A stretch of DNA of 64,000 nt, taken from contig JAAHGL010000006.1 of assembly GCA_010692635.1 (NCBI GenBank), positions 1 to 64,000 of the forward strand, written 5' to 3'. The notes below the pieces were generated by a model. The model worked only from the letters and a program-made list of their open reading frames with translations, searched no databases and was not told the DNA's origin. This document shows, piece after piece, positions 44,160 to 54,194 of this stretch. Position numbers and translations under genes: made by a program. Origin of the DNA: Symploca sp. SIO2C1. GTDB taxonomy: Bacteria > Cyanobacteriota > Cyanobacteriia > Cyanobacteriales > Coleofasciculaceae. Every line of letters begins with the position of its first letter. Position 1 is the first letter of the stretch.

Positions 44160-46142
44160 GTGAGATTTCTCGAACTTGTCCTGCAAAACTTTGGTCCTTA
44201 CTACGGAAAACAGGTAATCAATCTTTGTCCAGAAAGTAAAGATGACTCTCGCTCAATCATCCTCTTTGGTGGTATGAACGGCGGAGGTAAAACTACTTTG
44301 ATGGATGCCCTTCGCCTTGCCTTGTATGGACACCGAGCTCAATGTTCTACTCGTGGTAATTTGAGTTACAGCGAGTTTCTCACTCAGTCAGTGAACCACA
44401 ATGCTTCAGCAGTTGAACAAGCTCGTATTGAACTGCTATTTGAACATATCGAAAATGACCAACTGATACAATACCGCATTGTCCGCTATTGGACAAAAAG
44501 CCCGAAAGATGGTAAAGACAGTTTAGGAATTCTCGATGGTGAATGGCTTGATGAGGGTTTAACTAATATTTGGGATGAGTACATTGAAAATCTCCTCCCC
44601 TTAGGGATTTCTAACCTATTTCTCTTTGATGGAGAACAAGTCAAAGAACTCGCCGAACTAGAAACACCACCCCCAGTTGTAGTTGAAGCTATTCGCTCCC
44701 TCCTTGGATTAGAATTAGCAGAAAGGCTAGCAGTTGATTTAGAAATTTTAATCAACCGCAAACGCAAAGCCCTGGCTAGTAAACAAGAACTTGCTAATTT
44801 AGAGGATATTGAGCAAAAACTCTCCGAAAAACAAGCGACTTACGAAACTGCGATAGAAGAACAAGCCACTAGTCAAAATAAACTATACGAAGCTAAAGAT
44901 CAACAGCAACAAGCCTCAGATAAATTTATCTCAGAAGGGGGCAAAATTGCTGCCGAGCATAGCCAACTGAAAACTCAGCTGAATACTTACCAAGCCAATA
45001 CTAAGCAAATGCGTGAAGGGATGAAGGAATTGGCAGCTGGAATATTACCCCTGAGTTTAATTCAACCCCTTCTGAGCCAAGCTCAGATTCAAGGTAAACA
45101 AGAATCCCATGCTTCCCAAGCAAAAATAGGTAAGGATATTTTACAAGAACGGGAGCAACGCCTCTTAGATTTAGTAACCGAGCTCAAATTGCCAGAGAAA
45201 AAACTGGCTAAGATTCAAGAATTCCTAGCTCAAGAAAATCAACTACTAGAGCAAGCAGCAGCAAACCAGGAAAAGTCTTGGTTGGGAGCTGATGGTGAAA
45301 CTCTCAATTATCTAGCTAATTTACTCAATCATTATTTCCCACAAGCTAACCAGCTAGCTCAAGAACAATTAAAAAAACTCCAAAATTTAGAGGCAGAAGT
45401 TGACGCTACAGAGAGACAATTAGCAGTAGCAGCTTCACCAGAAGCTTATCAACAGCTAGAGAATAATTTAAGACAGGCTCAAACTCAACTTGCCCAAGCT
45501 CAAGCTAACTGTGAATTAGCTAGACGTAGGGTTGATGAATTAGACATTGAAATTAAACAAATTAGAAAAGAACTAGCAAACTATGGAGAGGAAAATATTG
45601 ACCGCAAAAATAATGAGCATATTATCAATACTTCAGCTAAGGTAAAACAGACACTCAAACTATTTCGAGAGCGATTAACCTTGAGGAAGCTGAATAAATT
45701 AGAACGAGAGGTAACCGATTGTTTTCTTTATCTTCTACACAAGTCAGATTTAGTTCATCGAGTAGCTATTGATACTGAAGCCTTTAGTCTATCTCTCTAT
45801 GACTTGCAGGGACAACCAGTTCCCAAGCATCGCCTCTCAGCTGGGGAGAAGCAACTCCTGGCTATTGCTTTCTTGTGGGGACTCGCTCGCGTCTCGGGAA
45901 GGCAACTACCAGTAGCAATTGATACTCCTTTAGGACGCTTAGATTCTTCTCACAGAACTAATTTAGTGGAACGTTATTTCCCCAATGCCAGTCATCAAGT
46001 CATTCTACTGTCTACAGATACCGAGATTGGCAAAGTGGAGGTAGAAAAGTTAAGAAAAACTAAAGCGATCGCGCGAGAATATCTTCTGAAGTATCAACCC
46101 ACTAAACGTCAGACTATTACTGAACAGGGCTATTTTTGGTAA
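44160..46142 (+). CDS. dndD: DNA phosphorothioation protein DndD (orphan)
   Basis: 660 residues from a GTG at 44160. SMC/RecN-like ATPase: start MRFLELVLQNFGPYYGKQ, Walker A FGGMNGGGKTTLMDALR, a long coiled coil (about 200-500), then RLSAGEKQLLAIAFLWGLAR (signature) and VAIDTPLGRLDSSHRTNLV (Walker B and D-loop). LLPLGISNLFLFDGEQVKELA is typical of DndD. DndD supplies ATPase activity for sulfur insertion into the DNA backbone, working with DndC and DndE. Neither they nor dndB or restriction genes are in the window, so it may be a relic or act with genes elsewhere. Confidence 0.88.
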   Translation: MRFLELVLQNFGPYYGKQVINLCPESKDDSRSIILFGGMNGGGKTTLMDALRLALYGHRAQCSTRGNLSYSEFLTQSVNHNASAVEQARIELLFEHIENDQLIQYRIVRYWTKSPKDGKDSLGILDGEWLDEGLTNIWDEYIENLLPLGISNLFLFDGEQVKELAELETPPPVVVEAIRSLLGLELAERLAVDLEILINRKRKALASKQELANLEDIEQKLSEKQATYETAIEEQATSQNKLYEAKDQQQQASDKFISEGGKIAAEHSQLKTQLNTYQANTKQMREGMKELAAGILPLSLIQPLLSQAQIQGKQESHASQAKIGKDILQEREQRLLDLVTELKLPEKKLAKIQEFLAQENQLLEQAAANQEKSWLGADGETLNYLANLLNHYFPQANQLAQEQLKKLQNLEAEVDATERQLAVAASPEAYQQLENNLRQAQTQLAQAQANCELARRRVDELDIEIKQIRKELANYGEENIDRKNNEHIINTSAKVKQTLKLFRERLTLRKLNKLEREVTDCFLYLLHKSDLVHRVAIDTEAFSLSLYDLQGQPVPKHRLSAGEKQLLAIAFLWGLARVSGRQLPVAIDTPLGRLDSSHRTNLVERYFPNASHQVILLSTDTEIGKVEVEKLRKTKAIAREYLLKYQPTKRQTITEQGYFW

Positions 46143-46204
46143 CTCTTACTCCTAAAAAACAAGTCATACCATCTTCCCTTCTGCCCTCTGCCTCCTGCCT
46201 TGCT

Positions 46205-46392
46205 TCTCAAGAGCTACCCAGGAGCGCTTCGCGCCCCCAATTGAATGGGAGAAACAATTCTCTTCCATTAGCCATTAGCCATTAGCCATTAGCCATTAGC
46301 CATTAGCCATTAGCCATTAGCCATTAGCCATTAGCCATTAGCCATTAGCCATTAGCCATTAGCCATTAGCCATTAGCCATTAACCATTAGCT
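46205..46392. repeat. CTCAAGAGC module plus GCCATTA heptamer array
   Basis: The module TTCTCAAGAGC with CCCCAATTGAATGGGAGAA (46205-46266) matches 39247-39313. About 18 copies of the heptamer GCCATTA follow at 46266-46392, almost without variation, suggesting recent expansion. Confidence 0.9.
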
Positions 46393-46440
46393 GTCATTCC
46401 GAAAAACTCTGGATATGTTACCAAAGTTAATGAAATTCCC

Positions 46441-46839
46441 TTGGAATACCCCCATCCCTTAGCTGGGGATAGCAAATATCAAGACTATTGCCCTGGTGAA
46501 ACATTCAAAGGAGTTGAGTATTTTACCTCTAGTTTTTCTCGACCTGATGTCAAAGAAGCACCACCAGCTACCTGGGCAAGAGATTGTCCCTGGATGCCTT
46601 GGATGAAGTTAGGTTATGGTCATCCTGCTCAATTGAGGTATGAGACTACTATAGCCAGAGTTGAATCCTTTGAGCAGCTAAATCCGAAGTTAGTTAAGCT
46701 AGTCAGGGAGAAATTACCCATCTATGAATTTACTCCCGATGAGTGTGATGAACCTAATATGACAAGTATTCTTTACTTTAAGAAGCACTTTGAGTTGTAC
46801 TTGAAAGGAGAAGTATTTCCAGTAGAAGAAACTGAGTAG
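46441..46839 (+). CDS. Hypothetical protein, probably 5'-truncated
   Basis: 132 residues from a TTG. The open frame extends upstream (reading SGYVTKVNEIPLEYP) to a stop inside the heptamer array, with no ATG or GTG in a good position, so the original N-terminus was probably lost to the repeat. The protein has several Trp and Pro residues (ATWARDCPWMPWMKLGYGHP) and an acidic end. No family recognised. Its position after dndD is probably chance. Confidence 0.5.
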   Translation: MEYPHPLAGDSKYQDYCPGETFKGVEYFTSSFSRPDVKEAPPATWARDCPWMPWMKLGYGHPAQLRYETTIARVESFEQLNPKLVKLVREKLPIYEFTPDECDEPNMTSILYFKKHFELYLKGEVFPVEETE

Positions 46840-46844
46840 GTGTT

Positions 46845-47106
46845 AGGTGTTAGGTGTTAGGCATTGGTGACAAGTTAAAAGATAGTGCATTTTGTCAACT
46901 CCCATATATGGTCCTTGATAGCTCAAAAAACACTATATATGGAAATACCCAAGGGGTTAGAAAAATTGTATTCCTCTTCCTCAGCTCCCTCAGCTCCCTC
47001 AGCTCCCCCAGCTCCCCCAGCTCCCCCAGCTTCCCCAGCTCCCCCAGCTCCCTTGACAACGACATTTTTGCTTTAACTTGTCACCATTAGGTGTTAGGTG
47101 TTAGGT
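46845..47106. repeat. GTGTTAG heptamers and AGCTCCCCC tandem repeat
   Basis: GTGTTAG heptamers at both ends (46840-46862 and 47090-47106) enclose CATATATGG/CTATATATGG pairs and a 9-nt tandem repeat CAGCTCCCC (46980-47052, about eight copies). No gene: frames across it translate only as Ser/Pro repeats. Confidence 0.8.
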
Positions 47107-47151
47107 AGTAGCTATAATTACGTGCGAAACCTTCAAACCTTCTGCCTTGCT

Positions 47152-48207
47152 TCATTGCTCAACTAGAGTCCAAAAATAACCATCTGGAGCAACAAAGGAA
47201 AAACTACGTTCCCCAAACTCGTTGACACAAACGGAGGTAATATTCCGAGCAGTGCTTTTACTTACTCGCCGATGGTAGTCAGCGATATCTCGAACCGCAT
47301 AGGTATAGAGACAGACGCCAAGGCTACCTGGGCGTGCAAACTTGTGAACATCTTCAACTGGAAGTGCTTCGGGATAGCGAACAATTTTGAGCCTACCGGA
47401 GCGTACCTTTTGTAGATCTTCCTTGGAGGAACGGGGATCATCGAAGTTAATGGTAGAGTATTCTTCCCCTGGACCAATTTGAAAGATGTCTCTGCCAGTC
47501 TCACTGCTCTCATAGGTACTTACCCACTCTTCATCATTAAACCGCAATAGACCCAGCACTTCGTTGTAAAAACTTACTACTTCTTGGCTGTCGTCCTGAA
47601 TAACAATTCCTAGATGGGTAAATTGGCTGGTGCGTAGGGGGGCATCTGAATTGATCTTGCCGTAATTTGGCAGCTGGTAGTTGTACCGTTGAAAGATAAA
47701 TTGACGAGATTGGGGACGAATCAGCATCATTTCTCGCACCCCGATTGGTTGGTCTATAAATGGTTTAAAGGTTTTGCCTGTATCATAAATAACATCCCAC
47801 ATGGGGTTTAAGAAATAGATTTCTTGTCCAGAGGCTTGAGCAAGTTCGGCATGATTAGCGATCGCTAAAACATCATCACTCATCATCGCTCCCCAGCGGT
47901 TACCTCGTAAACGCATCTTCCGCATTCCCAGTCCTTGGTTAATCGGCTCCTCCCAAACCATCAGTCGAATCAAACCATGATCTGAATCTTGATGATATAA
48001 GCGGATGGCGACAAGTTGCGATCGCACACCATAGAGTGCCTCGGCTTGCTCTGCAGAGAGCTCCCCTTGTACTCCTGTGTGAAAGCCAAATTGTTCCCAA
48101 TATTTGAGAGCCGAGTTCGGTTGACTGGTACCGATACAGACTTCGTATACGCCGCAGATCTCTTCCCTGGGTGGTGTTGGCTCAGCAGATGCACTGTTGC
48201 TTGTCAA
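47152..48207 (-). CDS. VOC-superfamily (glyoxalase/dioxygenase-fold) protein
   Basis: 351 residues with two vicinal-oxygen-chelate modules. The first starts GVYEVCIGTSQPNSALKYWEQFGF and the second TSQFTHLGIVIQDDSQEVVSFYNEVLGL, each followed by beta strands and a closing acidic residue (SFVAPDGYFWTLVEQ at the end). Metal ligands are plausible (H in THLGI) but incomplete in the first module. VOC proteins include glyoxalases, dioxygenases and resistance proteins; this one has no assigned reaction. It is followed downstream by a heptamer region. Confidence 0.75.
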   Translation of the reverse strand: MTSNSASAEPTPPREEICGVYEVCIGTSQPNSALKYWEQFGFHTGVQGELSAEQAEALYGVRSQLVAIRLYHQDSDHGLIRLMVWEEPINQGLGMRKMRLRGNRWGAMMSDDVLAIANHAELAQASGQEIYFLNPMWDVIYDTGKTFKPFIDQPIGVREMMLIRPQSRQFIFQRYNYQLPNYGKINSDAPLRTSQFTHLGIVIQDDSQEVVSFYNEVLGLLRFNDEEWVSTYESSETGRDIFQIGPGEEYSTINFDDPRSSKEDLQKVRSGRLKIVRYPEALPVEDVHKFARPGSLGVCLYTYAVRDIADYHRRVSKSTARNITSVCVNEFGERSFSFVAPDGYFWTLVEQ

Positions 48208-48246
48208 CGCTCTAACTCCCTAACAAATTTTCCCACTAACTAAAGC

Positions 48247-50865
48247 TTACAACCAGTTCCCGATGAGGATGAACGGTGCCCAGAATTTAGGGTGGGCATA
48301 TTTTTTAGCCTCAATCAATTTTCCCTGAGCTATACGCAAAGCTTCAGCTTTACTTACTCCTGAGTTGTGCAAGTTGCGATAAAACTCAGTAACTAAGGTT
48401 TTAGTAGAGGCATCGGGAATAAACCAAAGGGATGCAAGGGCACTTCTGGCACCAGCCTGGATGGCAACCCCTGCTAAACCGAGAGCAGCACGATCATCTC
48501 CTACGGCTGTTTGACAAGCTGTCAGGGCAAGTAACTCTAAGGAGTTGGAATTACTACTGACGCTGCGGATAGTATCATCTAGCTCTGTGAGGGTGAGCTT
48601 CTGATTATTACCTGTCACAAGAAAGGTATCCTCTGGATCCGTACTAAACTGACCGTGAGTAGCAATGTGAATAATTGGGTATGCTGTTTGGTTAAGTTCT
48701 TGTTCTAAGCGATCGCGGGTGAAGTCTTCATCCAAAAATTTCTTAGTATCAGGGAATAGAGCTTCAACTTCACTAAGTTCTGATTCTACATTGGGTAGAG
48801 GACGAAAATATCTCTCATCATCTAATTTAACTGCTTTAGTCAAACCCAACGCTAATGCTTGTAGATCTTCACGATTCAAGGCTTTCGGGTCTGTTAAAGT
48901 TAAGCTGGGGGTAGTAGCAATGGCATACTTTTCCACTAAAAATTGAGTCCCGTCATGGAGTGGTGCCATCGGTACGCTACGCAAGATACCGTCTTGGATG
49001 AAAACTAGAGTTTTGACCTGTGCTTGGTCTAAATCCGCTGCAAAGGGTTTGATAATCTGGTTATATAGCTCCTGGGCTGGTTGGGGATTGTAATAAATAT
49101 CGCTGTTATCTTCGAGTCCTCTACGAAATTCGTTGATTTGTTGTGTGAGAGTCTCCCTATCTATATCTATCCACTCCAACTTCTTTTCCTGGTTCGGAAG
49201 AGTAACCACAACAGCAGTGCGATTATTCAAGATAATAGAGCTAAAGACAGCAGTATTTTCTCCCACTAACTGATCAACTTGTTGCTCATCGAATGTGACT
49301 AAGACACAATCATTACCGAAGTAATTTTGCAGTTCTGCTAGTTTGAGGGAATCAATAGTTTTGAGAGCAAAGTCTAGTTCCTTAGTCAGGTTCTCGGATT
49401 CAGTAATTGGTAGGGAAGCACGTTCTAGCCTTAACTGGCTGAACTGTCGGTAGAGGGGAGCAATGGTATCCCGAAAATCAAATTGCACATCTCGATTAGT
49501 AGTGAGGATATCGTCTCGGATATCATCTAAAGTAGTGATCGCTCTTTCATAAGCCTTAATCGATTCTGACTCTTGACTTTGTGCTTTGAATATGCGTGCA
49601 GCCTGCCATGCCCACAAATAAAGGCTATCTTGAGCCAGTAAGTTTTGCTCTGCTGCTAACTGTGCCTGTTGGGTAAAATTCAGAGCTTGCTGATAATCCT
49701 GGCGGCACTCAAAAATATGACCTAGTTCACCAAGGGCAAAAGACTCAGAGCGATTATCTTCCAAGCGTTGAGCAATAGCAACAGCTTGTTGAAGGAGGGC
49801 TATTGCCGAGGGTTGTTGTTCTGGTTTGAGGCATTGAGTGGGGGAAGTAGCAGTTGTCCCTTGCAGCAGTCGAGCTAAATTGATGGCAGCGTAAACTTTC
49901 TGCTGACTATCAGGTAAACTATCCCATAGCCCACGCACCTGTTCTCTAGCTTGGGTCGCAGCAGAGAAGTTTCCTTGGCGGTAATAGATAGGAAGTGCAT
50001 TGAGGAGAGACCGCATTTTACCCGGTTGATCGTTTTGAGCGAAGGTAAGTTGAAGGCTTTCTTGGAAGTATCTCAAAGCTTGGGAATCATCAGCAGCGGC
50101 TTGTTTTCTAAACTTCTCTACCTCATTCTTACTATCCCTTGCTAGGGCGGAGCTGACACGACGATAATTCAATTGAGCACGGCTGCTGTGGGCATTGCCT
50201 AGGCTATTGAGAGCTGAGGAGTGATAGGCTAAATGCTTAATCTCATTAGCAATCTGCAAGCTATCCTGGAGCTGAGCAATTGCTTGATTATAATCACCCT
50301 GGAGGCGATAAGCGTCTCCTAAACTACCCAATGCAGCAGCTTCTCCTGCTTTGTCTTGGTGAGTGCGGGCAAGGTGCAAGGCACTCTGTGGGGTACAACT
50401 TGAATTGTTATCAATCTTACCGCATAAAAGTGCGATCGCTTTTTGAGATTGTCCTAAACGGCTGTAAGCTTGAGCTTGTTCAGTAAGCAAGCGTCCTACC
50501 TGCTGCCAGTGTTCTAGCTGGCGATAGTGGTTGATTGCTTGCTCCCAATAGCTAATTCCTTGACTAGTTTTACCAATTTGCTGGTAGGCTCTTGCTAAGT
50601 TTTCTAGGACAATGGCGGAGTTAGAGTCGTTATTGCTGCTTTGATAAGTAGTTAAAGCCGTTTGCCAATATTCAATCGCTTCTAGAAAATCTCCTTTTTG
50701 GTACAGTTCAACTCCTTGTTGTACCAGTTGATGGGGATGATTAGGCTCAGTTGTGGCTACAGTATTTGATATTTTCTGCCAAGGAGCTGACGAAACCTGA
50801 TCTAGCCAAAGGCAAAAGATAAGGCTACTTAAGAAGAGAAGCCCAAGAAAGCGGCGGATAGGCAT
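48247..50865 (-). CDS. TPR-CHAT protein (caspase-like protease domain)
   Basis: 872 residues. An N-terminal signal-like helix (FLGLLFLSSLIFCLWLDQ) is followed by TPR repeats from about 45 to 430 (ALTTYQSSNNDSNSAIVLENLARAYQQIG and others). The CHAT domain covers about 590-870: catalytic His in IIHIATHGQFS, catalytic Cys in LALTACQTAVGDDRAALGL, and GARSALASLWFIPDAS. CHAT proteases are caspase-related; some act in defence, as with Craspase. Here no CRISPR genes are near, and the signal suggests a secreted or membrane-linked form, common in cyanobacteria. Confidence 0.9.
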   Translation of the reverse strand: MPIRRFLGLLFLSSLIFCLWLDQVSSAPWQKISNTVATTEPNHPHQLVQQGVELYQKGDFLEAIEYWQTALTTYQSSNNDSNSAIVLENLARAYQQIGKTSQGISYWEQAINHYRQLEHWQQVGRLLTEQAQAYSRLGQSQKAIALLCGKIDNNSSCTPQSALHLARTHQDKAGEAAALGSLGDAYRLQGDYNQAIAQLQDSLQIANEIKHLAYHSSALNSLGNAHSSRAQLNYRRVSSALARDSKNEVEKFRKQAAADDSQALRYFQESLQLTFAQNDQPGKMRSLLNALPIYYRQGNFSAATQAREQVRGLWDSLPDSQQKVYAAINLARLLQGTTATSPTQCLKPEQQPSAIALLQQAVAIAQRLEDNRSESFALGELGHIFECRQDYQQALNFTQQAQLAAEQNLLAQDSLYLWAWQAARIFKAQSQESESIKAYERAITTLDDIRDDILTTNRDVQFDFRDTIAPLYRQFSQLRLERASLPITESENLTKELDFALKTIDSLKLAELQNYFGNDCVLVTFDEQQVDQLVGENTAVFSSIILNNRTAVVVTLPNQEKKLEWIDIDRETLTQQINEFRRGLEDNSDIYYNPQPAQELYNQIIKPFAADLDQAQVKTLVFIQDGILRSVPMAPLHDGTQFLVEKYAIATTPSLTLTDPKALNREDLQALALGLTKAVKLDDERYFRPLPNVESELSEVEALFPDTKKFLDEDFTRDRLEQELNQTAYPIIHIATHGQFSTDPEDTFLVTGNNQKLTLTELDDTIRSVSSNSNSLELLALTACQTAVGDDRAALGLAGVAIQAGARSALASLWFIPDASTKTLVTEFYRNLHNSGVSKAEALRIAQGKLIEAKKYAHPKFWAPFILIGNWL

Positions 50866-51634
50866 AGGAAATAGAATTTAGAATTTAGAATTTAGAATTA
50901 ATAATTCTGATTTTAATTGCATCCAAACTCAAAGGGTTCAACCAACGGTGGTTGAACCCCTATGAGTACAAAAGAACAAGTTTTCAATAAGTTAACTTTC
51001 AGATGAGCAATCGTTCATTACTAAGGTTTAAAACTTACGCAGCTCTACCTTTAATCTCTCAAGCTAGTTGTGTCTTTCCGGACTTTGGTTTGGCTAAATT
51101 CGGATCATACCGAATAACTTACCACTTTAAACTATGCTTGACTAGTTAGAACTACGTCTGAGTCACAGAGCGAGTAGATCATCTTTCTCTATACCCAGTA
51201 AGTTATTTTTCTCCGTTCGTTGATTTTGGAGGACGACCTACATTTATTAATGTAGCGCAGCAGACATTAATGACCAAGAACTATTTACTAACTTTGACAA
51301 GTCTTTACAAACCGCAAAATTGCCTTAAAAAATGAACATTTTGGTACTTCAAGATCCAATTTATATTTCTAAGTCCAACCGTTATAAGCTTAGACGCACA
51401 CATTGCACTTTTTGATTCTTGAAAGCGCCTGACAGGCGGCGTACCACCTCCTATGAAGGGAAGAAACAAGCCAAACCCTCTTCCCTCCTGCCTTCTGCCT
51501 CCTGCCTCCAGTTTCTCGAGAGCAATTAGCAATTAGCAATTAGCAATTAGCAATTAGCAATTAGCCAGAGTGTTTCTTAAAAGCCTTATAGATATAGATA
51601 TCAGCAGGAAACATTAATGCGTCTAAGCTTAGTG
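50866..51634. other. Intergenic region with hairpin and heptamers
   Basis: About 770 bp without an acceptable gene. AGAATTT heptamers lie at 50878-50900. A strong 11-bp hairpin (GGGTTCAACCA/TGGTTGAACCC) is at 50934-50959. CTTCTGCCTCCTGCCTCC repeats and then CAATTAG heptamers (51525-51563) follow, beside the TTTCTCGAGAG module. The middle, 51000-51450, shows nothing recognised. Confidence 0.5.
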
Positions 51635-52828
51635 CTAGGTCTGACTTAAAATATTGAGGAATTCTTCAACCACTTTATCTGGTTGATTCCAGCATCTAGC
51701 AGAATCGTAATGCTCAACAATGCTAAGACCATGAACTTTAAGTTGATCCAGTTTTCCTAAAGTAGCTTCGCTAAGATCTTCAGAGTCTGTTGCCGTGCCA
51801 GATGCCCGATATCTCTGCTCACTATCAACTTCAAGAATTCCCCACTTACCTTGATGGAAAACGAGGAAGTTGGTTTCTTTACTACCTCTACTTTTATCAA
51901 GGGTGACACGAGCCTTGCAATTTGGATAAAAAAGTACTCCAGCGCGATCAAGTGCTTGGGCAATTTTTATCTCAGTTTTTGAGCGAAAGTAAAAAGTTTT
52001 CCATTGGTAGGGAGCTTTAATACCCTCGTTACTTATATGGGAATTGATAGTCAAACTCAGTATTGTGCCTTCTAAGTTAGTTTGGTTGAGTATCGCGTCT
52101 GTCAAGTCAGTTCTAGCTAAGTTAGCATCTCTGAGATCAGCCTTCAGTAAATCCGCTTGATTCAGCTTGGCATAGGCTAAGTTGGAACGAGATAGCTTAG
52201 CTTGGTGTAACTTCGCTTTCTGTAGATTGGTCTGAATCAGACTAGCATCTTTAAGATTGGCACTACTTAAGTTAGCACTAATCAAACTAGAATCTTTGAG
52301 GTTGGCATCATCTAAATTAGCATTACTCAAGTTAGCGCCATTGAGATTGGCATTACTCAAGTTGACACTAATCAGGTCTGCATTGCAGAGATTCGCATTT
52401 ATAAGGTTGGCATTACTCAGGTTAGCACCAGTGAGGTTGACATTACTTAAGTTAGCACCTTTGAGATTAGCATAAGTGAGTTTTACCCCATTCAATTTAG
52501 CTCCGCTAAGGTTAGCCTCTCTGAGGTCAGCATGACCAAGGTTAGCAAAACTAAGTTTGGCATCAATCAGATAAGCACCACTGAGGTTGGCATCACTGAA
52601 GTTGGCATCAATCAGATAAGCACCACTAAGTTCAACACCACTAAGATTAGCGCGACTGAGGTTAGCAAAACTGAAGTTGGCTCCACTGAGTTTAGCATCG
52701 CTGAGGTTGGCAAAATAAAGATTGGCTCCACTGAGTTTGATATCGTGGAGGTTGACCCCACTGAGGTTAGCAAAACGAAAAGCTCTCTCGCCTGCCGCAT
52801 AATTTGCTAAAAGTTCGTTAGCATCCAT
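51635..52828 (-). CDS. Pentapeptide-repeat protein with PD-(D/E)XK-like C-terminal domain
   Basis: 397 residues. Residues about 15-255 are some 48 pentapeptide repeats (ANLSGVNLHDIKLSGANL and so on), a long beta helix. The C-terminal 140 residues read FRSKTEIKIAQALDRAGVLF, then SKETNFLVFHQGKWGILEVD and VEHYDSARCWNQPDKVVEEF. I recall this domain in other cyanobacteria as a nuclease-like fold with PDFLV and ILEVDG motifs. Here the Asp of PDFLV is Asn (TNFLV) and the Gly after EVD is Ser, so catalysis is doubtful. An N-terminal MDANELLANYAAGERAFRFA matches the other pentapeptide gene at 53.2 kb. Confidence 0.8.
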   Translation of the reverse strand: MDANELLANYAAGERAFRFANLSGVNLHDIKLSGANLYFANLSDAKLSGANFSFANLSRANLSGVELSGAYLIDANFSDANLSGAYLIDAKLSFANLGHADLREANLSGAKLNGVKLTYANLKGANLSNVNLTGANLSNANLINANLCNADLISVNLSNANLNGANLSNANLDDANLKDSSLISANLSSANLKDASLIQTNLQKAKLHQAKLSRSNLAYAKLNQADLLKADLRDANLARTDLTDAILNQTNLEGTILSLTINSHISNEGIKAPYQWKTFYFRSKTEIKIAQALDRAGVLFYPNCKARVTLDKSRGSKETNFLVFHQGKWGILEVDSEQRYRASGTATDSEDLSEATLGKLDQLKVHGLSIVEHYDSARCWNQPDKVVEEFLNILSQT

Positions 52829-53161
52829 ATGTGTGTTTTGTATTTCGGGAACTCAACTTTGATCCAGCATTTTCAAACTAGTTTCATAGCGTTTTGCACT
52901 GTCGATGCCAGTATTGAATCCCTCTAATCCCCTTTGACAACTGAGGTAGCAAGTAGTTTTCTTGAAAGCAAGATGGTATCACAATAAGAAGCAATTTTTT
53001 TTTATATGCGTTATTGAAGCACATAAGCGTAGCACCCCCTAAAGGTATTGCTACACAAGTGTTTACCAAGCTTCCCTAAAAGAAACAATCTCAGCTGCTA
53101 GCGCATCAAGCTTAACAGCAAGGTAATTTGCGATCGCGAATGTTTTACCTAGGGCTGCATA

Positions 53162-53896
53162 CTAAATCACTGGATTGGGTTGAGCACTTTCTGTCAAACC
53201 TAGGATGGTTCCTTCCAGGTTAGCGTTATCTAGATTGGCATTAGTCAATTCGGCTCCAGCTAAGTTAGCATCCTTTAAGTTGGCATTACCCAAGTCAACT
53301 TCCTTGAGCTTGACATGAGCCAGATTAGAGCGATACAGCTTTGAGCCATTTAAGTTAGCACTACTGAGGTCAGCTTCAATCAAGTTAGCACCACTAAGGT
53401 CAGCACCAATCAGGTTAGCACCAATCAGGTTAGTACCAATTAGGTTGGCAATACTCAAGTTAGCACCACCGAGGTTTGCCTCTCGTAGATTAGCTTTAAT
53501 CAGAATGCTACCAATGAGGTTGGCTCCACTGAGGCTAGCTTCAGCCAGGTTAACACCACTCAGTTCAGCACCACTGAGGTTTGCACCCACAAGATTAACC
53601 CCAACTAGTTTGGCGACACCAAGTTTGGCACCAATTAGATTAGCTTCACTCAGATCAGCTTCACTGAGGTTGGCATCACTAAGGTTAGCAAGAATCAGGT
53701 CAGCACTACCAAGGTTAGCTTGAGTGAGGTTAGCTTCCCGCAAGTCAGCTTCACTTAGATCAGCTCCACTGAGGTTGGCTCCACTGAGATCGACTTCCCG
53801 TAGGTTGGCTCCACGCAGGTTTGCACCGCTGAAGTCGGCTTCACGAAAATTTCTCTCTCCTGCTGCATAGCGTGACTGAATTTCGTTAGTGTCCAT
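53162..53896 (-). CDS. Pentapeptide-repeat protein
   Basis: 244 residues. The start MDTNEIQSRYAAGERNFREA is closely similar to the protein at 51.6-52.8 kb. About 43 pentapeptide repeats of A(N/D)LSX type follow almost to the end, with no extra domain except a short tail (TILGLTESAQPNPVI) that matches the junction EGTILSLT in the other gene. It looks like a paralogue that lacks the C-terminal nuclease-like domain, by loss or duplication without it. Location is probably cytoplasmic. Confidence 0.88.
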   Translation of the reverse strand: MDTNEIQSRYAAGERNFREADFSGANLRGANLREVDLSGANLSGADLSEADLREANLTQANLGSADLILANLSDANLSEADLSEANLIGAKLGVAKLVGVNLVGANLSGAELSGVNLAEASLSGANLIGSILIKANLREANLGGANLSIANLIGTNLIGANLIGADLSGANLIEADLSSANLNGSKLYRSNLAHVKLKEVDLGNANLKDANLAGAELTNANLDNANLEGTILGLTESAQPNPVI

Positions 53897-54194
53897 AGAT
53901 AGATGTATTGGGTGGTTAGGTTTTTTTACCTTGAAAATTCACTTTTAACAAAATTTTCTCTAGGCTAATCCAAATAGTTAAGTCGAGAGCAATTGTGTTT
54001 TTGCCGGTTACTATCCAATTACCAAAGCCCTATTTACTCAACATCAGCAGAAAAGAAGAGAACCTCACTGGCAACCACTACCATAACTTTTTGCTTAAAG
54101 AAAATTGAAATTTCTCCAACAGACTAAATTTTAAATTTAATTAGGAGAGTAGGTTTAATAGAATACAAGACTTGATAAGACCAATCAGGATACA

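Noticed and set aside
52257-52810. Plus-strand open frames across the pentapeptide gene
   Set aside because: Antisense shadows of a repetitive gene; the same occurs at 53445-53723 and 33509-34048.
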